Shown piece after piece: positions 18,093 through 26,116 of a DNA stretch of 64,000 bases. The notes below the pieces were generated by a model. The model saw only the letters and a program-made list of their open reading frames with translations. It searched no databases and was not told the origin of the DNA. Made by a program: the position numbers and the translations under genes. This DNA is from Aurantimonas marina (GTDB lineage Bacteria > Pseudomonadota > Alphaproteobacteria > Rhizobiales > Rhizobiaceae), in contig NZ_JADDXW010000001.1 of NCBI RefSeq assembly GCF_017183135.1, positions 496,001 to 560,000 on the forward strand, in the 5' to 3' direction. How positions within the stretch are numbered: position 1 is the first letter of the stretch; every line of letters starts with the position of its first letter.

Positions 18093-19295
18093 ATGGACCT
18101 GCGATTCACCGAGGAAGAGACGGCGTTCCGCGACGAGGTCCGCGCCTTCATCCGCGATCATGTGCCCGACGACGTTACCGCCACCCTGCGCGACGGGCGC
18201 TCGGTCGGCAAGGACGCGATGGTGCGCTGGACCCGCATTCTCAACGACAAGGGCTGGTCGGTGCCGCACTGGCCGGAAGCGTTCGGCGGCACTGGCTGGT
18301 CGCCGGTCCAGCAGTACATCTTCCAGGACGAACTGCAGCAGGCGCCCGCCCCGCAGATGCTGCCCTTCGGCCACAACATGGTCGGACCGGTCATCTACAC
18401 CTTCGGCAACGACGCGCAGAAGGCCAAATTCCTGCCGCGCATCGCCAATCTCGACGACTGGTGGTGCCAGGGCTTTTCCGAGCCGGGCGCCGGCTCCGAT
18501 CTCGCCGGCCTGACCACGAAAGCCGAGAAGGATGGCGATCATTACGTCGTCAACGGCCAGAAGACCTGGACGACGCTCGGCCAATATGCCGACTGGATCT
18601 TCTGCCTGGTGCGCACCGACCCGGCCGCGCCAAAGAAGCAGATGGGCATCTCCTTCCTGTTGATCGACATGACGACGCCGGGCGTCACCGTCCGCCCGAT
18701 CCAGACCATCGACGGCGGCCACGAGGTCAACGAGGTGTTCTTCGATGATGTGCGCGTGCCGATCGCAAATCTGGTCGGCGAGGAAAACAGGGGCTGGGAC
18801 TACGCGAAATTCCTGCTCGGCCACGAACGGGTCGGCATCGCCCGCGTCGGCGCCTCCAAGGAGCGCATCCGCCGCCTCAAGGAGATCGCCAGGATGGAGT
18901 TCGCCGGCGCCGTACCGGTCTGGGAGAACCGCCGCTTCCGGGAGAAGGTCGCCGCGGTGGAGATCGAGTTGAAGGCGCTGGAGATGACCCAGCTGCGGGT
19001 GCTTTCGGCCGAGGCGAAACGCGCCCACGGCAAGCCCGATCCCGCCTCCTCGATCCTCAAGATCAAGGGCTCGGAGCTGCAACAGGCGACCACCGAACTC
19101 CTGATGGAGGCGATCGGCCCCTACGCCCTGCCCTACGAGCCCGCGCGCGAGGAGGGCTCCAACGAGCCGCCGGTCGGGCCGGACTACGCCGCGCCGCTGG
19201 CGCCCGGCTATTTCAACTACCGCAAGGTGTCGATCTACGGCGGCTCCAACGAGATCCAGAAGAACATCATCGCCAAGGCGATCCTCGGGCTCTGA
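18093..19295 (+). CDS. acyl-CoA dehydrogenase (first of a tandem pair)
   Basis: 400 residues from the ATG at 18093, with AAGGA upstream; the frame is open 72 bases further but that part is intergenic in character. It shows the acyl-CoA dehydrogenase fold: helical N-terminal domain, FAD-binding loops GFSEPGAGSDLAGL and the middle-domain motif YVVNGQKTWTT, and C-terminal SIYGGSNEIQKNIIAK. It introduces the alpha,beta double bond in acyl-CoA thioesters and passes electrons to ETF. The second gene of the pair starts 48 bases downstream. Such unequal pairs sometimes form alpha2beta2 enzymes for bulky or sterol-side-chain acyl-CoAs; whether this applies here is unknown. Confidence 0.92.
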   Translation: MDLRFTEEETAFRDEVRAFIRDHVPDDVTATLRDGRSVGKDAMVRWTRILNDKGWSVPHWPEAFGGTGWSPVQQYIFQDELQQAPAPQMLPFGHNMVGPVIYTFGNDAQKAKFLPRIANLDDWWCQGFSEPGAGSDLAGLTTKAEKDGDHYVVNGQKTWTTLGQYADWIFCLVRTDPAAPKKQMGISFLLIDMTTPGVTVRPIQTIDGGHEVNEVFFDDVRVPIANLVGEENRGWDYAKFLLGHERVGIARVGASKERIRRLKEIARMEFAGAVPVWENRRFREKVAAVEIELKALEMTQLRVLSAEAKRAHGKPDPASSILKIKGSELQQATTELLMEAIGPYALPYEPAREEGSNEPPVGPDYAAPLAPGYFNYRKVSIYGGSNEIQKNIIAKAILGL

Positions 19296-19343
19296 GCCCG
19301 CCCCAGCACGACCGGCCGCGCCCTTCACGCAGGACACAAACCC

Positions 19344-20492
19344 ATGGATTTCGACCTTTCCGGCGAACAGGCCATGATCAAGGACTCGGTCGAGCGGCTG
19401 GTCTTTGATCGCTACGGCTTCGAGCAGCGCAACACATACCGCGCCGAGGAGCCCGGTTTCAGCCGCGCCATGTGGACAGCCTTCGCCGAACTCGGCCTGA
19501 CGGCGGTCCCCTTTGCCGAGGACGACGGCGGCTTCGGTGGCGGCCCGGTCGAGACGATGATCGTCATGGAGGCCTTCGGCCGCGGCCTCGTCGTCGAGCC
19601 CTATCTGGCCTCGATCGTCATGGCCGGCGGCGCTATCCGCCATGCCGCCAGTGCCGAACAGCGGGCCGAGTGGGTGCCAGGCCTTGCCGATGGCTCGACC
19701 CGCCTCGCCTTCGCATGGGCCGAGCGCCATTCGCGCTACGATCCCGCCTTCGTCGCGCTGAAGGCCGAGCCGGACGGCGGCGGCTTCAGGCTCACCGGCG
19801 AAAAGACGCTGGTGCTCTCAGGCGACAGCGCCGACGGCTTCATCGTCACCGCCCGCACCAGCGGCGCGCCGGGCGAGGAGGCCGGCATCGGCCTGTTCTT
19901 CGTGCCGGCCGGCGCTAAGGGACTGTCGCGCCGGGGTTATCCGACCCAGGACGGCATGCGCGCGGCGGAACTGAGCTTCGAGGCCGTGTCGGTCCCGGCC
20001 TCCCATGTCCTTGGCGATCCGGCGGGCGCCTTTCCGGCGATCGCGCGGGTCGTCGACGAGACCATCGCCGCGCTCTCAGCCGAAGCGGTCGGCTCGATGG
20101 CGCGGATGCACGAACTGACCATCGCCTATCTGAAGGAACGCAAGCAGTTCGGCGTGCCGATCGGCGATTTCCAGGTGCTCCAGCATCGCGGCGCCGAGAT
20201 GTACATGGCGCTCGAACAGGCCCGTTCGATGATGCTCTACGCCACCATGAACGCCGCCGAGCCGGACGCGCAAACGCGGCGCGAAGCCATGTCAGCAGCG
20301 AAGGTGCAGATCGGCCGTTCGGCGACGTTTATCGGCCGGAACGCCGTGCAGCTCCACGGCGGCGTCGGCGTGACGATGGAATACGAGGTCGCCCACCACT
20401 TCAAGCGCACCGCGATGATCGATTTGGCATTCGGGGATGCCGACCATCATTTGGAGATGCTGGCGGAACAGGGCGGGTTACAGGGGCTGTAG
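19344..20492 (+). CDS. acyl-CoA dehydrogenase (second of a tandem pair)
   Basis: 382 residues, MDFDLSGEQAMIKDSVERL at the start. FAD-domain segments FRLTGEKTLVLSGD and the C-terminal helices with QLHGGVGVTMEYEVAHHFKR are present. The substrate loop differs from the upstream paralogue (a serine-poor FAWAERHSRYDPAFV instead of SEPGAGSD), which fits a partner subunit or an enzyme with another specificity. It is transcribed after the first dehydrogenase gene with a 48-base gap. Its stop is followed by about 190 bases that lead into the AT-rich island. Confidence 0.9.
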   Translation: MDFDLSGEQAMIKDSVERLVFDRYGFEQRNTYRAEEPGFSRAMWTAFAELGLTAVPFAEDDGGFGGGPVETMIVMEAFGRGLVVEPYLASIVMAGGAIRHAASAEQRAEWVPGLADGSTRLAFAWAERHSRYDPAFVALKAEPDGGGFRLTGEKTLVLSGDSADGFIVTARTSGAPGEEAGIGLFFVPAGAKGLSRRGYPTQDGMRAAELSFEAVSVPASHVLGDPAGAFPAIARVVDETIAALSAEAVGSMARMHELTIAYLKERKQFGVPIGDFQVLQHRGAEMYMALEQARSMMLYATMNAAEPDAQTRREAMSAAKVQIGRSATFIGRNAVQLHGGVGVTMEYEVAHHFKRTAMIDLAFGDADHHLEMLAEQGGLQGL

Positions 20493-22146
20493 GAAGCGAG
20501 CCAAGCATCCTGCTGTCTGTTGACGGACACGGCGCCGGATCGGCCGAACGCCCAACAAGAGCGTCTTCCTGGGGCCTGACCCGAGAACCGGGCCAAGCCA
20601 CATAGGCCCTCGCGGAACTATCTACGATTGAAAAACAGTACCATTTTGGGAAAATGCAATACGAGATATTCCGAGCGATCGATTCATGTCGGCCTCTCAC
20701 CCACCGATTAGTATGCGGGTCAAAATGGAACACTCTCCAAAGTATTTTTTGCGCGCAAGAAATATATGCGCATATATAACTGTGAAACGCTTGGAAGAAA
20801 AGTGGAGAAAGAAAACACGTCACGATATGAAAAGACAGTTTTATCCCGATCCAGTACAACATTTGGATATACATGTAAACATAGATACAGTCACCTCACA
20901 AATTCGGTCTTCCATTCGCAACGGAACTTATACAGTCCGCAGCCCGAGTCGATACTATGTCGAAAAATCTAAAGGCTTGTGTCGATTGATGGTGCAACCA
21001 CGAGCGGAGGACGCAATAGTACTACAGTGCCTCTCCGACAAATTATATAGTCAAATAAAAAATCAAGCTCCGTCTAAAAACGCCTTCTTTGAGCCGAAAG
21101 ATCACAGTTTTAATCAAAATCAAGAACCAGAATACGGAACATTCAAGTCTTGGAAGGATTTCCAATCAGAGATACTTAAATTTACCAAGGAAAATAGCTT
21201 TGTAGTTATAAGCGATATTTCAAATTATTATGACTTCATCGATTTCACACAATTACGAAATGTCGTTACATCTTTGGTAAGACTTAATGAGACATTGTTT
21301 GATTTTCTAATACATATTTTAACCGCGCTCGCTTGGCAGCCCGATTTTATGCCCCCTCGGCAGATTGGTTTGCCTCAAATGGATTTTGATGGCCCCCGTC
21401 TTCTTGCACACTCTTACTTGTTCGAGCTGGACAGATTTATGGAGAACAGATCTCAGAAAAATTATGCTCGTTTTATGGACGATATTGACGCCGGGGTCGA
21501 TACTATAAAAGATGCAAAGCATTTACTTAGGGATACAGACCTCGTTCTACAATCAAGAAGTCTTCGCTTGAACGCAGGAAAGACAAAAATATTAACAGCA
21601 AAAGAGGCTTTAAGGCATTTCCGGGTGCGCGAGAACAATTTTCTGGATCGCTTCGAGGCGTCGATAAAATCGGCGGACGAGAAGGGGTTGCCGGTCATCA
21701 AAATATTGACGAAGTTCGAGAAAATATTTCGGACAGCATATAATAATGGATATTTTATAGAGGGAAATGGTGAAAAAATTATAAAGCGATGTGTTAATAT
21801 CTGTACGCGCCATGGCATTTTAATCGATTCTAACTTATACGCATCCCTTATTAGATTACACCCAAATATAAGAGAAAGCGCGCTACGCAATCGAAGCCGA
21901 TGCGGATTTAATTCAGAAGATATAAATTTGATTTCAAATATTTATAAGACTGGTATAGTTTGTGATGATGCATTCACTATGAATGTCGCTCGCGCTATCG
22001 TCGATGGAAAAATCGATATCGCATCAGAAGAAGCAGATGTTTTCCGAGAGCTTTTGAAATCTATGACCGGGTCACCCGGTTCATTGCATTATGCAAAGCT
22101 GTGGATTTTGTCCAGAATTGGAAAATATTCCACCATATTACTATAC

Positions 22147-22154
22147 ATTAATAA
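22147..22154. repeat. left copy of 8-bp target-site duplication (ATTAATAA)
   Basis: ATTAATAA directly precedes the left terminal repeat and recurs exactly after the right one at 24721-24728. Eight bases is the duplication length known for IS1595-family elements. Confidence 0.95.
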
Positions 22155-22179
22155 GGGACCTATATACGTGTGTGACCCA
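22155..22179. repeat. left terminal inverted repeat, 25 bp
   Basis: It matches the reverse complement of 24696-24720 at all 25 positions; identity stops at the 26th base. A second GGGACCT occurs inside the element at 22254-22260 and may be a sub-terminal site. Confidence 0.95.
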
Positions 22180-22317
22180 GCTAACTAGTTGATATTTAAG
22201 CCGTTGATATGACTTAAAAAATTAGATTCTGAGCCGCCATTAACCATTTTACAGGGACCTCTGATTCACCTTAGACCGGACGCTGAAACGGTAGTCGCGT
22301 CACGGGGATCGGGGCCA

Positions 22318-23178
22318 ATGAACAACTTTAACGCACTCTTAATCGAGGACGATTGCTTGGCCGCCATGGCGGCTATCCCAGATAGGTCCGTGAATTTAAT
22401 TCTCTGCGATTTGCCATACGGCACGACACAGAACGCTTGGGATAGCGTCATTCCGCTCGAAAAGCTCTGGAAGCAGTACCGCCGCATTCTGGTGCCCAAA
22501 GGCGTCGTTGCCCTTATGAGCCAAGGACCGTTTACCGCCCGCGTCATAATGAGTCAGGAATCGATTTTCAAATACAAGATCACTTGGGTGAAATCGAAGC
22601 CAACCAACTTTCTCAACGCCAAAAAACAGCCGTTGCGCAAGCACGAGGACATCTGCATGTTCTATGCCCGGCAGCCAAATTACACACCCCAGATGCAGCC
22701 TGGCGAGGCCTACGACAAGGGCGTCCGAAAGAACCAGCTCACAGGCTCCTATGGCGATTTCCGACCGGCTCACATCAAGTCGTCGGGCGGTCGCTACCCT
22801 ACGGACGTTGTGTACTTCAAAACGTCGGAATCAGAGGGCCGTGTCTGGCATCCGACCCAAAAGCCAGTCGAACTAGGGCGCTACCTCATTCGCACATACA
22901 CGAAGCATGGTGACGTTGTGCTCGACAACACGTTCGGGTCAGGCAGCTTCTTGGTTGCCGCCGCGATGGAAAAGCGGCGCTGCATCGGCATCGAAATGAA
23001 TGACGATATTGTCGAGTTCAAAAAAGAGAAAATGGATTTGATCAGGGTCGCACAGCAGCGCCTAACATGCGTGATGCCTTCAAACACATGCGTCACCGTT
23101 CGGGCAAACCAGCTTGGCTCACTGCGAGGCCACATGAGATCGTTCTTCGCGCAAGAACCAGCCGAAATCGCAGCCTAA
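22318..23178 (+). CDS. DNA methyltransferase, passenger of the IS1595 element
   Basis: 286 residues. Catalytic motif IV is DLPYG (about 31-35) and precedes the SAM-binding motif I region VLDNTFGSGSFLVAAA near residue 200, the order of beta-class N6-adenine or N4-cytosine methyltransferases. A block WHPTQKPVELGRYLIRTYT, usual before motif I in this class, is present. No restriction gene partner is recognised, so it is probably an orphan methylase that may protect the element or alter regulation. It ends four bases inside the convergent unknown passenger gene (23175-23732). The start at 22318 is preceded by GGGGATCGGGG, a weak site. Confidence 0.9.
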   Translation: MNNFNALLIEDDCLAAMAAIPDRSVNLILCDLPYGTTQNAWDSVIPLEKLWKQYRRILVPKGVVALMSQGPFTARVIMSQESIFKYKITWVKSKPTNFLNAKKQPLRKHEDICMFYARQPNYTPQMQPGEAYDKGVRKNQLTGSYGDFRPAHIKSSGGRYPTDVVYFKTSESEGRVWHPTQKPVELGRYLIRTYTKHGDVVLDNTFGSGSFLVAAAMEKRRCIGIEMNDDIVEFKKEKMDLIRVAQQRLTCVMPSNTCVTVRANQLGSLRGHMRSFFAQEPAEIAA

Positions 23179-23732
23179 GTGATCATGAACGAATAAACGC
23201 TGGCATCACTCTTGGAAACTCGCACGATGCGATGCGCCAAGTTCTGCGCGTGGAAATCTGCCAACGTCCCTTCGTCGTAATGCAGCCAAGTGTTGGGTGT
23301 GTTGTTGTTGTCCTGCCGGGTGTCGTCGTGAGTGACCCGCATCGTCCGAACGCCCTTGCTCTGGCCTAGTATCGTTACCTCGAAATCGATATCGACCTGC
23401 TCAACGGCATGTCTGCCAAAATGTCCGTTCACCCAAGGCTCCCCCGCGAAAAAGACGTGCCGAAACCACGTCTGATTGTCCTGCGGGTTCTTGGCTTTGG
23501 TGAGCCTCAAATAGGGGACCAAACGTCCGGTAGTTGGCCGCTGTGCATCTGTAACTGAAAGCTTTTTCCACCACGTAAGCGGCATGGCTTCTCCCCCCTT
23601 TGGCGCTTCGCGCTTAGTCTGGGAGAGAAGATCATCGACCTCGCTCTTACGAGTCAAGGAAAACCGCTGCAGCGCCTCGTCGAAGTCCATGTCGAGATGG
23701 AGTGAGGGCTCGTATTTCTTGCCACGGGTCAT
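23175..23732 (-). CDS. unknown passenger protein coupled to the transposase
   Basis: 185 residues. The ATG at 23732 overlaps the transposase stop codon by four bases (ATGA), so I use it instead of the longer open frame inside the transposase gene. The protein is soluble, with an acidic helical start (SLHLDMDFDEALQRF), a basic linker and a beta-rich C-terminal half containing LVPYLRLTKAKNPQDNQTW, FRHVFFAGEPWVNGHFG and VRTMRVTHDDTRQDNN. The last half looks like a compact, well-conserved domain, possibly nucleic-acid binding of the kind seen in some restriction enzymes, but I cannot name a family. Its 3' end meets the methyltransferase gene tail to tail. Confidence 0.75.
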   Translation of the reverse strand: MTRGKKYEPSLHLDMDFDEALQRFSLTRKSEVDDLLSQTKREAPKGGEAMPLTWWKKLSVTDAQRPTTGRLVPYLRLTKAKNPQDNQTWFRHVFFAGEPWVNGHFGRHAVEQVDIDFEVTILGQSKGVRTMRVTHDDTRQDNNNTPNTWLHYDEGTLADFHAQNLAHRIVRVSKSDASVYSFMIT

Positions 23733-24640
23733 ACGATCAACTCCCTGTAGCGAAGACGACCGGCAACATTCGACAAGAGCGCGTTCATACGGTCGCCTTC
23801 GCCCTGTTCGCGGCGATTGAAACGCCACGTCATTTCCGAGAGATAGCGGCCAAGGTGTTTGTCTGAAATCCAGTGGTGAATGCCGTAGATCTGACGCTTG
23901 ATGTGCGACCATGCGCCTTCGATCGAATTAACGTGTATCCAGACCGCCCGGACGTACTCGCCACCGGAGTGGTTCACCGTGCGGTGATAGTAGTCGGTGC
24001 CAAGGCCCTGATAGCCGCGATACTCGTCTGTCAGAACGATCGAACCCTTGGCGACATGACTTTCGACAGCGCACTTCACGTCCTTCAAGGACGTCAGATG
24101 AAACGCCCGGAACTCACCGTTCCGCTCCATCGCACCCCACACAACCGCCTTACCGGACGGGCCACGCTGGCCGCCGCGCTGGTGAGCGTGCTTGTTCTTG
24201 TCCTTGCCGCCGATGAACGTCTCGTCGGTCTCGACGGTGCCCTTGAGCGGCGCGTTGAAGGATTTCGTGCGAGCCGCGACACGAAGGCGATGAAGCATGA
24301 ACCATGCGGTTTTCTGCGTCACCTTGATATCGCGGGCAAGCGTCGTGCTGGCGACGCCCTTTTTGTGCGACGTGATCAGCCAGACGGCCATGAACCATTT
24401 GCGGAGCGAGATTTTGCTGTCCTCGAAGATCGTTCCAACCTTGATGCTGAAGCGCATCCGGCATTCGCCACACTTGTGGTTCCGACGGTCTGCGAAGTGA
24501 TAGAGCCGAGTGCCGCCACAATGCGGGCAGTGGGCGTTCTCATCTTTCGCGCCCCAGCGCATGACACGAAGGTGGTCGATCGCGGACTGCTCGTCCGGGA
24601 AGGCTTCCATCATGTCGAAGAGGCTGTCGAACTGTTTCAC
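23729..24640 (-). CDS. IS1595-family (ISXO2-like) transposase
   Basis: 303 residues. An N-terminal zinc ribbon holds CPHC (Cys38, Cys41) and CGEC (Cys57, Cys60). A helix-turn-helix-like segment follows (STTLARDIKVTQKTAWFML). The ISXO2-like catalytic domain shows VETDETFIGG (Asp139), IVLTDEYRGY (Asp205) and HVNSIEGAWSHIKR (Glu241, Lys248), giving an intact DDE-K set. The reading frame is complete, so the element may still be mobile. The gene starts 80 bases inside the right terminal repeat, where GACCCAT and ATGGGTC form a small palindrome (24684-24701) near the likely promoter. Confidence 0.95.
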   Translation of the reverse strand: MKQFDSLFDMMEAFPDEQSAIDHLRVMRWGAKDENAHCPHCGGTRLYHFADRRNHKCGECRMRFSIKVGTIFEDSKISLRKWFMAVWLITSHKKGVASTTLARDIKVTQKTAWFMLHRLRVAARTKSFNAPLKGTVETDETFIGGKDKNKHAHQRGGQRGPSGKAVVWGAMERNGEFRAFHLTSLKDVKCAVESHVAKGSIVLTDEYRGYQGLGTDYYHRTVNHSGGEYVRAVWIHVNSIEGAWSHIKRQIYGIHHWISDKHLGRYLSEMTWRFNRREQGEGDRMNALLSNVAGRLRYRELIV

Positions 24641-24695
24641 GGCTATCGCTCCATTCCGATAGCCTGAATTTAGGTGTTTATCGGACCCATGTCAA

Positions 24696-24720
24696 TGGGT
24701 CACACACGTATATAGGTCCC
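24696..24720. repeat. right terminal inverted repeat, 25 bp
   Basis: Perfect inverse copy of 22155-22179, directly followed by the duplicated target ATTAATAA. It marks the right end of the element on the transposase-promoter side. Confidence 0.95.
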
Positions 24721-24728
24721 ATTAATAA
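24721..24728. repeat. right copy of 8-bp target-site duplication (ATTAATAA)
   Basis: Exact repeat of 22147-22154. Deleting one copy plus the element (2574 bases, a multiple of three) rejoins the reverse transcriptase frame. Confidence 0.95.
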
Positions 24729-25101
24729 AAATAAAAATGCAATTTCAAATGACCCGTTACTCGCCCGATTAGCTGCGGGAATGTACCCCCGCTTTCGCCA
24801 TTCTGGACCCGATATGCATTCCTTTCGCAATTTTATCTACGATTTATCTGCTCCTTCGGCGACTGATTTGCTCGAGTTTCACGCGGAATTACACCGGGTA
24901 GGGAGCAAATTTAAGAGGATTAAGGGAATTCTTTCGGCAATCAACCATAGCCATCCGCTGGGGTGTGATTACTCTAAATTTCTCGTCGTGCTGACGGCCC
25001 TGGAAAGCCCAGGAGTTTCTACATCCGAAAAGGCGAAGATTCGAAAAGCGCATGACCGGGCGTTTTCGGATCCCACATACGTTTCTGGCGGTTGGATATA
25101 G
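24729..25101 (+). pseudogene. reverse transcriptase gene, 3' part
   Basis: After the right target copy the frame of the 5' fragment continues without a stop to 25101, adding about 123 codons (NKNAISNDPLLARLAAGMYP at the beginning and SDPTYVSGGWI at the end). The segment is helical, with no catalytic motif, and should be the C-terminal helical domain typical of defence reverse transcriptases. It has no plausible ribosome site of its own; the ATG at 24781 is internal. Together the two parts would encode 613 residues. Confidence 0.85.
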
Positions 25102-25685
25102 CCGGTGGATGTTTGGTACGTTTACCGAGTTCGTCGTTGTAGGCGGAAATCCCGAAGGACCTGAAAGGGAAATTGTCAATGTATGGCCCTTCTCAAGGCT
25201 CCAGGAGCGAGGAGAAGCATCGCGGCATGGGCGCATCTGCACGCGCAAGGCTGGGATGACCGGCGCGAAGGCCGGCGCCCGACACCCTTGATGGTGAACG
25301 ACAGGTCCGCGCGCTCCCAAAAAGCCGCGCCCACCCAAAAAATTTCTCCCCACCTTTTCCACCTCCCGCATACTGCCCTCACCGTCGGCCCACGGAACGG
25401 GCGCGAATGATCACCGGGATCGTTTGGGGGCTGGCGGGCGGTGTCCGCGACGGGGCTTCTTCCGGAGAAGACCCGGCCCGGACGGCCCCGAGCGCCCGCC
25501 GGACCGTCCCCCACTAGGAGGGGTCTGTGGATCGGTCCACTTGAACGTCCCGCAAGGGGTGTGAAGATCCGGCAGCGGCCCCCTTCGGGGGCTTCAAGGG
25601 GTTGGGCAAACGCCGCGCGGGATGCCGGAGGCGGACCGTATTGACTTAAAACAGTCGGAGGGTTCGCCTCCGGCGTTCCGCCGCT

Positions 25686-25706
25686 CGTCTCGTCAGAGAC
25701 GAGACG
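25686..25706. repeat. hairpin, 9-bp stem
   Basis: CGTCTCGTC, loop AGA, GACGAGACG is a perfect inverted repeat. No T-run follows on either strand, so it is not a classical terminator. Confidence 0.6.
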
Positions 25707-25714
25707 GTCATCCG

Positions 25715-25746
25715 CCCCGCCCTTAAGTGGCAAGCCACTGGCGGGG
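25715..25746. repeat. two-step hairpin
   Basis: An outer CCCCGCC/GGCGGGG stem and an inner AGTGGC-AA-GCCACT stem are separated on one side by a four-base bulge. It lies 8 bases after the preceding hairpin. Part of it, GTGGCAAGCCA (25727-25737), recurs inverted at 26018-26028. Confidence 0.55.
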
Positions 25747-25923
25747 ACCCCGCTCCCGAGTGAGCCGCAAGGCGACGCTTAAGGAGGGGAGAGGGAATCG
25801 AAGCGCAGCGAAAGGAGGGGACGCGAGCTTTGGAGATCGAGCGACCGGCCGCGTCAGCGGCGCGGGCGATGTGGCGCGCCTTCTGCCCCGTGGAAGGAAA
25901 AGGGCAGCCCTCCCCGCTTCGTC

Positions 25924-25946
25924 ATCCTCGGCCGCAGGCCGGGGAT
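25924..25946. repeat. REP-like palindrome
   Basis: ATCCTCGGCC, GCA, GGCCGGGGAT forms a 10-bp stem with one G-T pair. Its form resembles the dispersed palindromic repeats common between genes of Rhizobiales. A related palindrome (ACCGGCGCGAAGGCCGGCG) lies near 25258-25280. Confidence 0.4.
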
Positions 25947-26116
25947 CCTGTGTGTTGGTGATGGTATAAGAAGGTTGCGGGAAGCGGAGCCTCGAAGGGC
26001 GAGGGAGAGCGCAAGAATGGCTTGCCACCCCTCGCGACCGAAGCGCCGAACGGGCCTTTTCGCCGCCGCGCGACTGTCCTAGGCTCGGCCCCGATCAGCC
26101 AGGAGAGGATGCGCCG

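Larger units (their letters stand above)
20686..22188 (+). pseudogene. reverse transcriptase gene, 5' part, interrupted by an insertion element
   Basis: Real coding sequence runs to 22154; the last 11 codons and stop lie inside the inserted element. The palm motifs are readable: motif A Asp177-I-S-N-Y-Y-Asp183, motif B GLPQMDFDGPRLLAHS (228 on), motif C FMDD at 263-266 in place of the usual YxDD, and motif D LRLNAGKTKI. Upstream lie conserved LCRLMVQPRAEDAIVLQ residues. No maturase, endonuclease or retron-type thumb was recognised, which points to the unknown-group or abortive-infection class of bacterial reverse transcriptases, several of which are anti-phage. Codon use is AT-rich, unlike the chromosome. 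The start could also be the ATG at 20716 or 20728. Confidence 0.85.
22155..24720. mobile_element. IS1595-family element with passenger genes (2566 bp)
   Basis: The element is bounded by 25-bp perfect inverted repeats beginning GGGACCTATATA (22155-22179 and 24696-24720) and an 8-bp direct duplication outside them. It contains a zinc-ribbon DDE transposase on the minus strand (23729-24640), an unknown protein gene coupled to it (23175-23732) and a DNA methyltransferase gene on the plus strand (22318-23178). Simple IS1595 elements carry only the transposase, so this is a transporter-IS type with passengers. The identical ends and exact duplication indicate a recent insertion. It splits the reverse transcriptase gene. 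Confidence 0.93.
25102..26116. other. 1-kb gene-poor, hairpin-rich region
   Basis: GC content returns to chromosomal level here. I find no open frame with a ribosome site, signal or recognisable domain; overlapping frames on both strands look like by-products of the base composition. Several strong inverted repeats are packed between 25250 and 25950, listed separately where clear. It may hold degenerate palindromic repeats, an unrecognised structured RNA or the promoter of the gamma-glutamyltransferase gene at its right end. Features tested for and not found are tRNA, RNase P and tmRNA signatures. Confidence 0.45.

Noticed and set aside
23732-23912. Longer start for the unknown passenger protein
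   Set aside because: The extra 60 codons lie inside the transposase gene. The ATGA overlap start at 23732 is much more usual.
20686-25101. Group II intron or diversity-generating retroelement around the reverse transcriptase
   Set aside because: No intron domain V-like structure, maturase domain, endonuclease or template/variable repeat pair was seen. The disruption is fully explained by the IS1595-type ends.
25420-25700. Possible RNase P RNA or tmRNA in the hairpin-rich region
   Set aside because: The universal RNase P and tmRNA core sequences are not present; only general GC-rich stems were found.
25176-26028. Overlapping open frames of 80-185 residues on both strands
   Set aside because: Low-complexity Arg/Pro/Ala/Ser content, no ribosome sites and mutually overlapping frames over palindromic DNA. 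Two of them start alike only because of an 11-bp inverted repeat.
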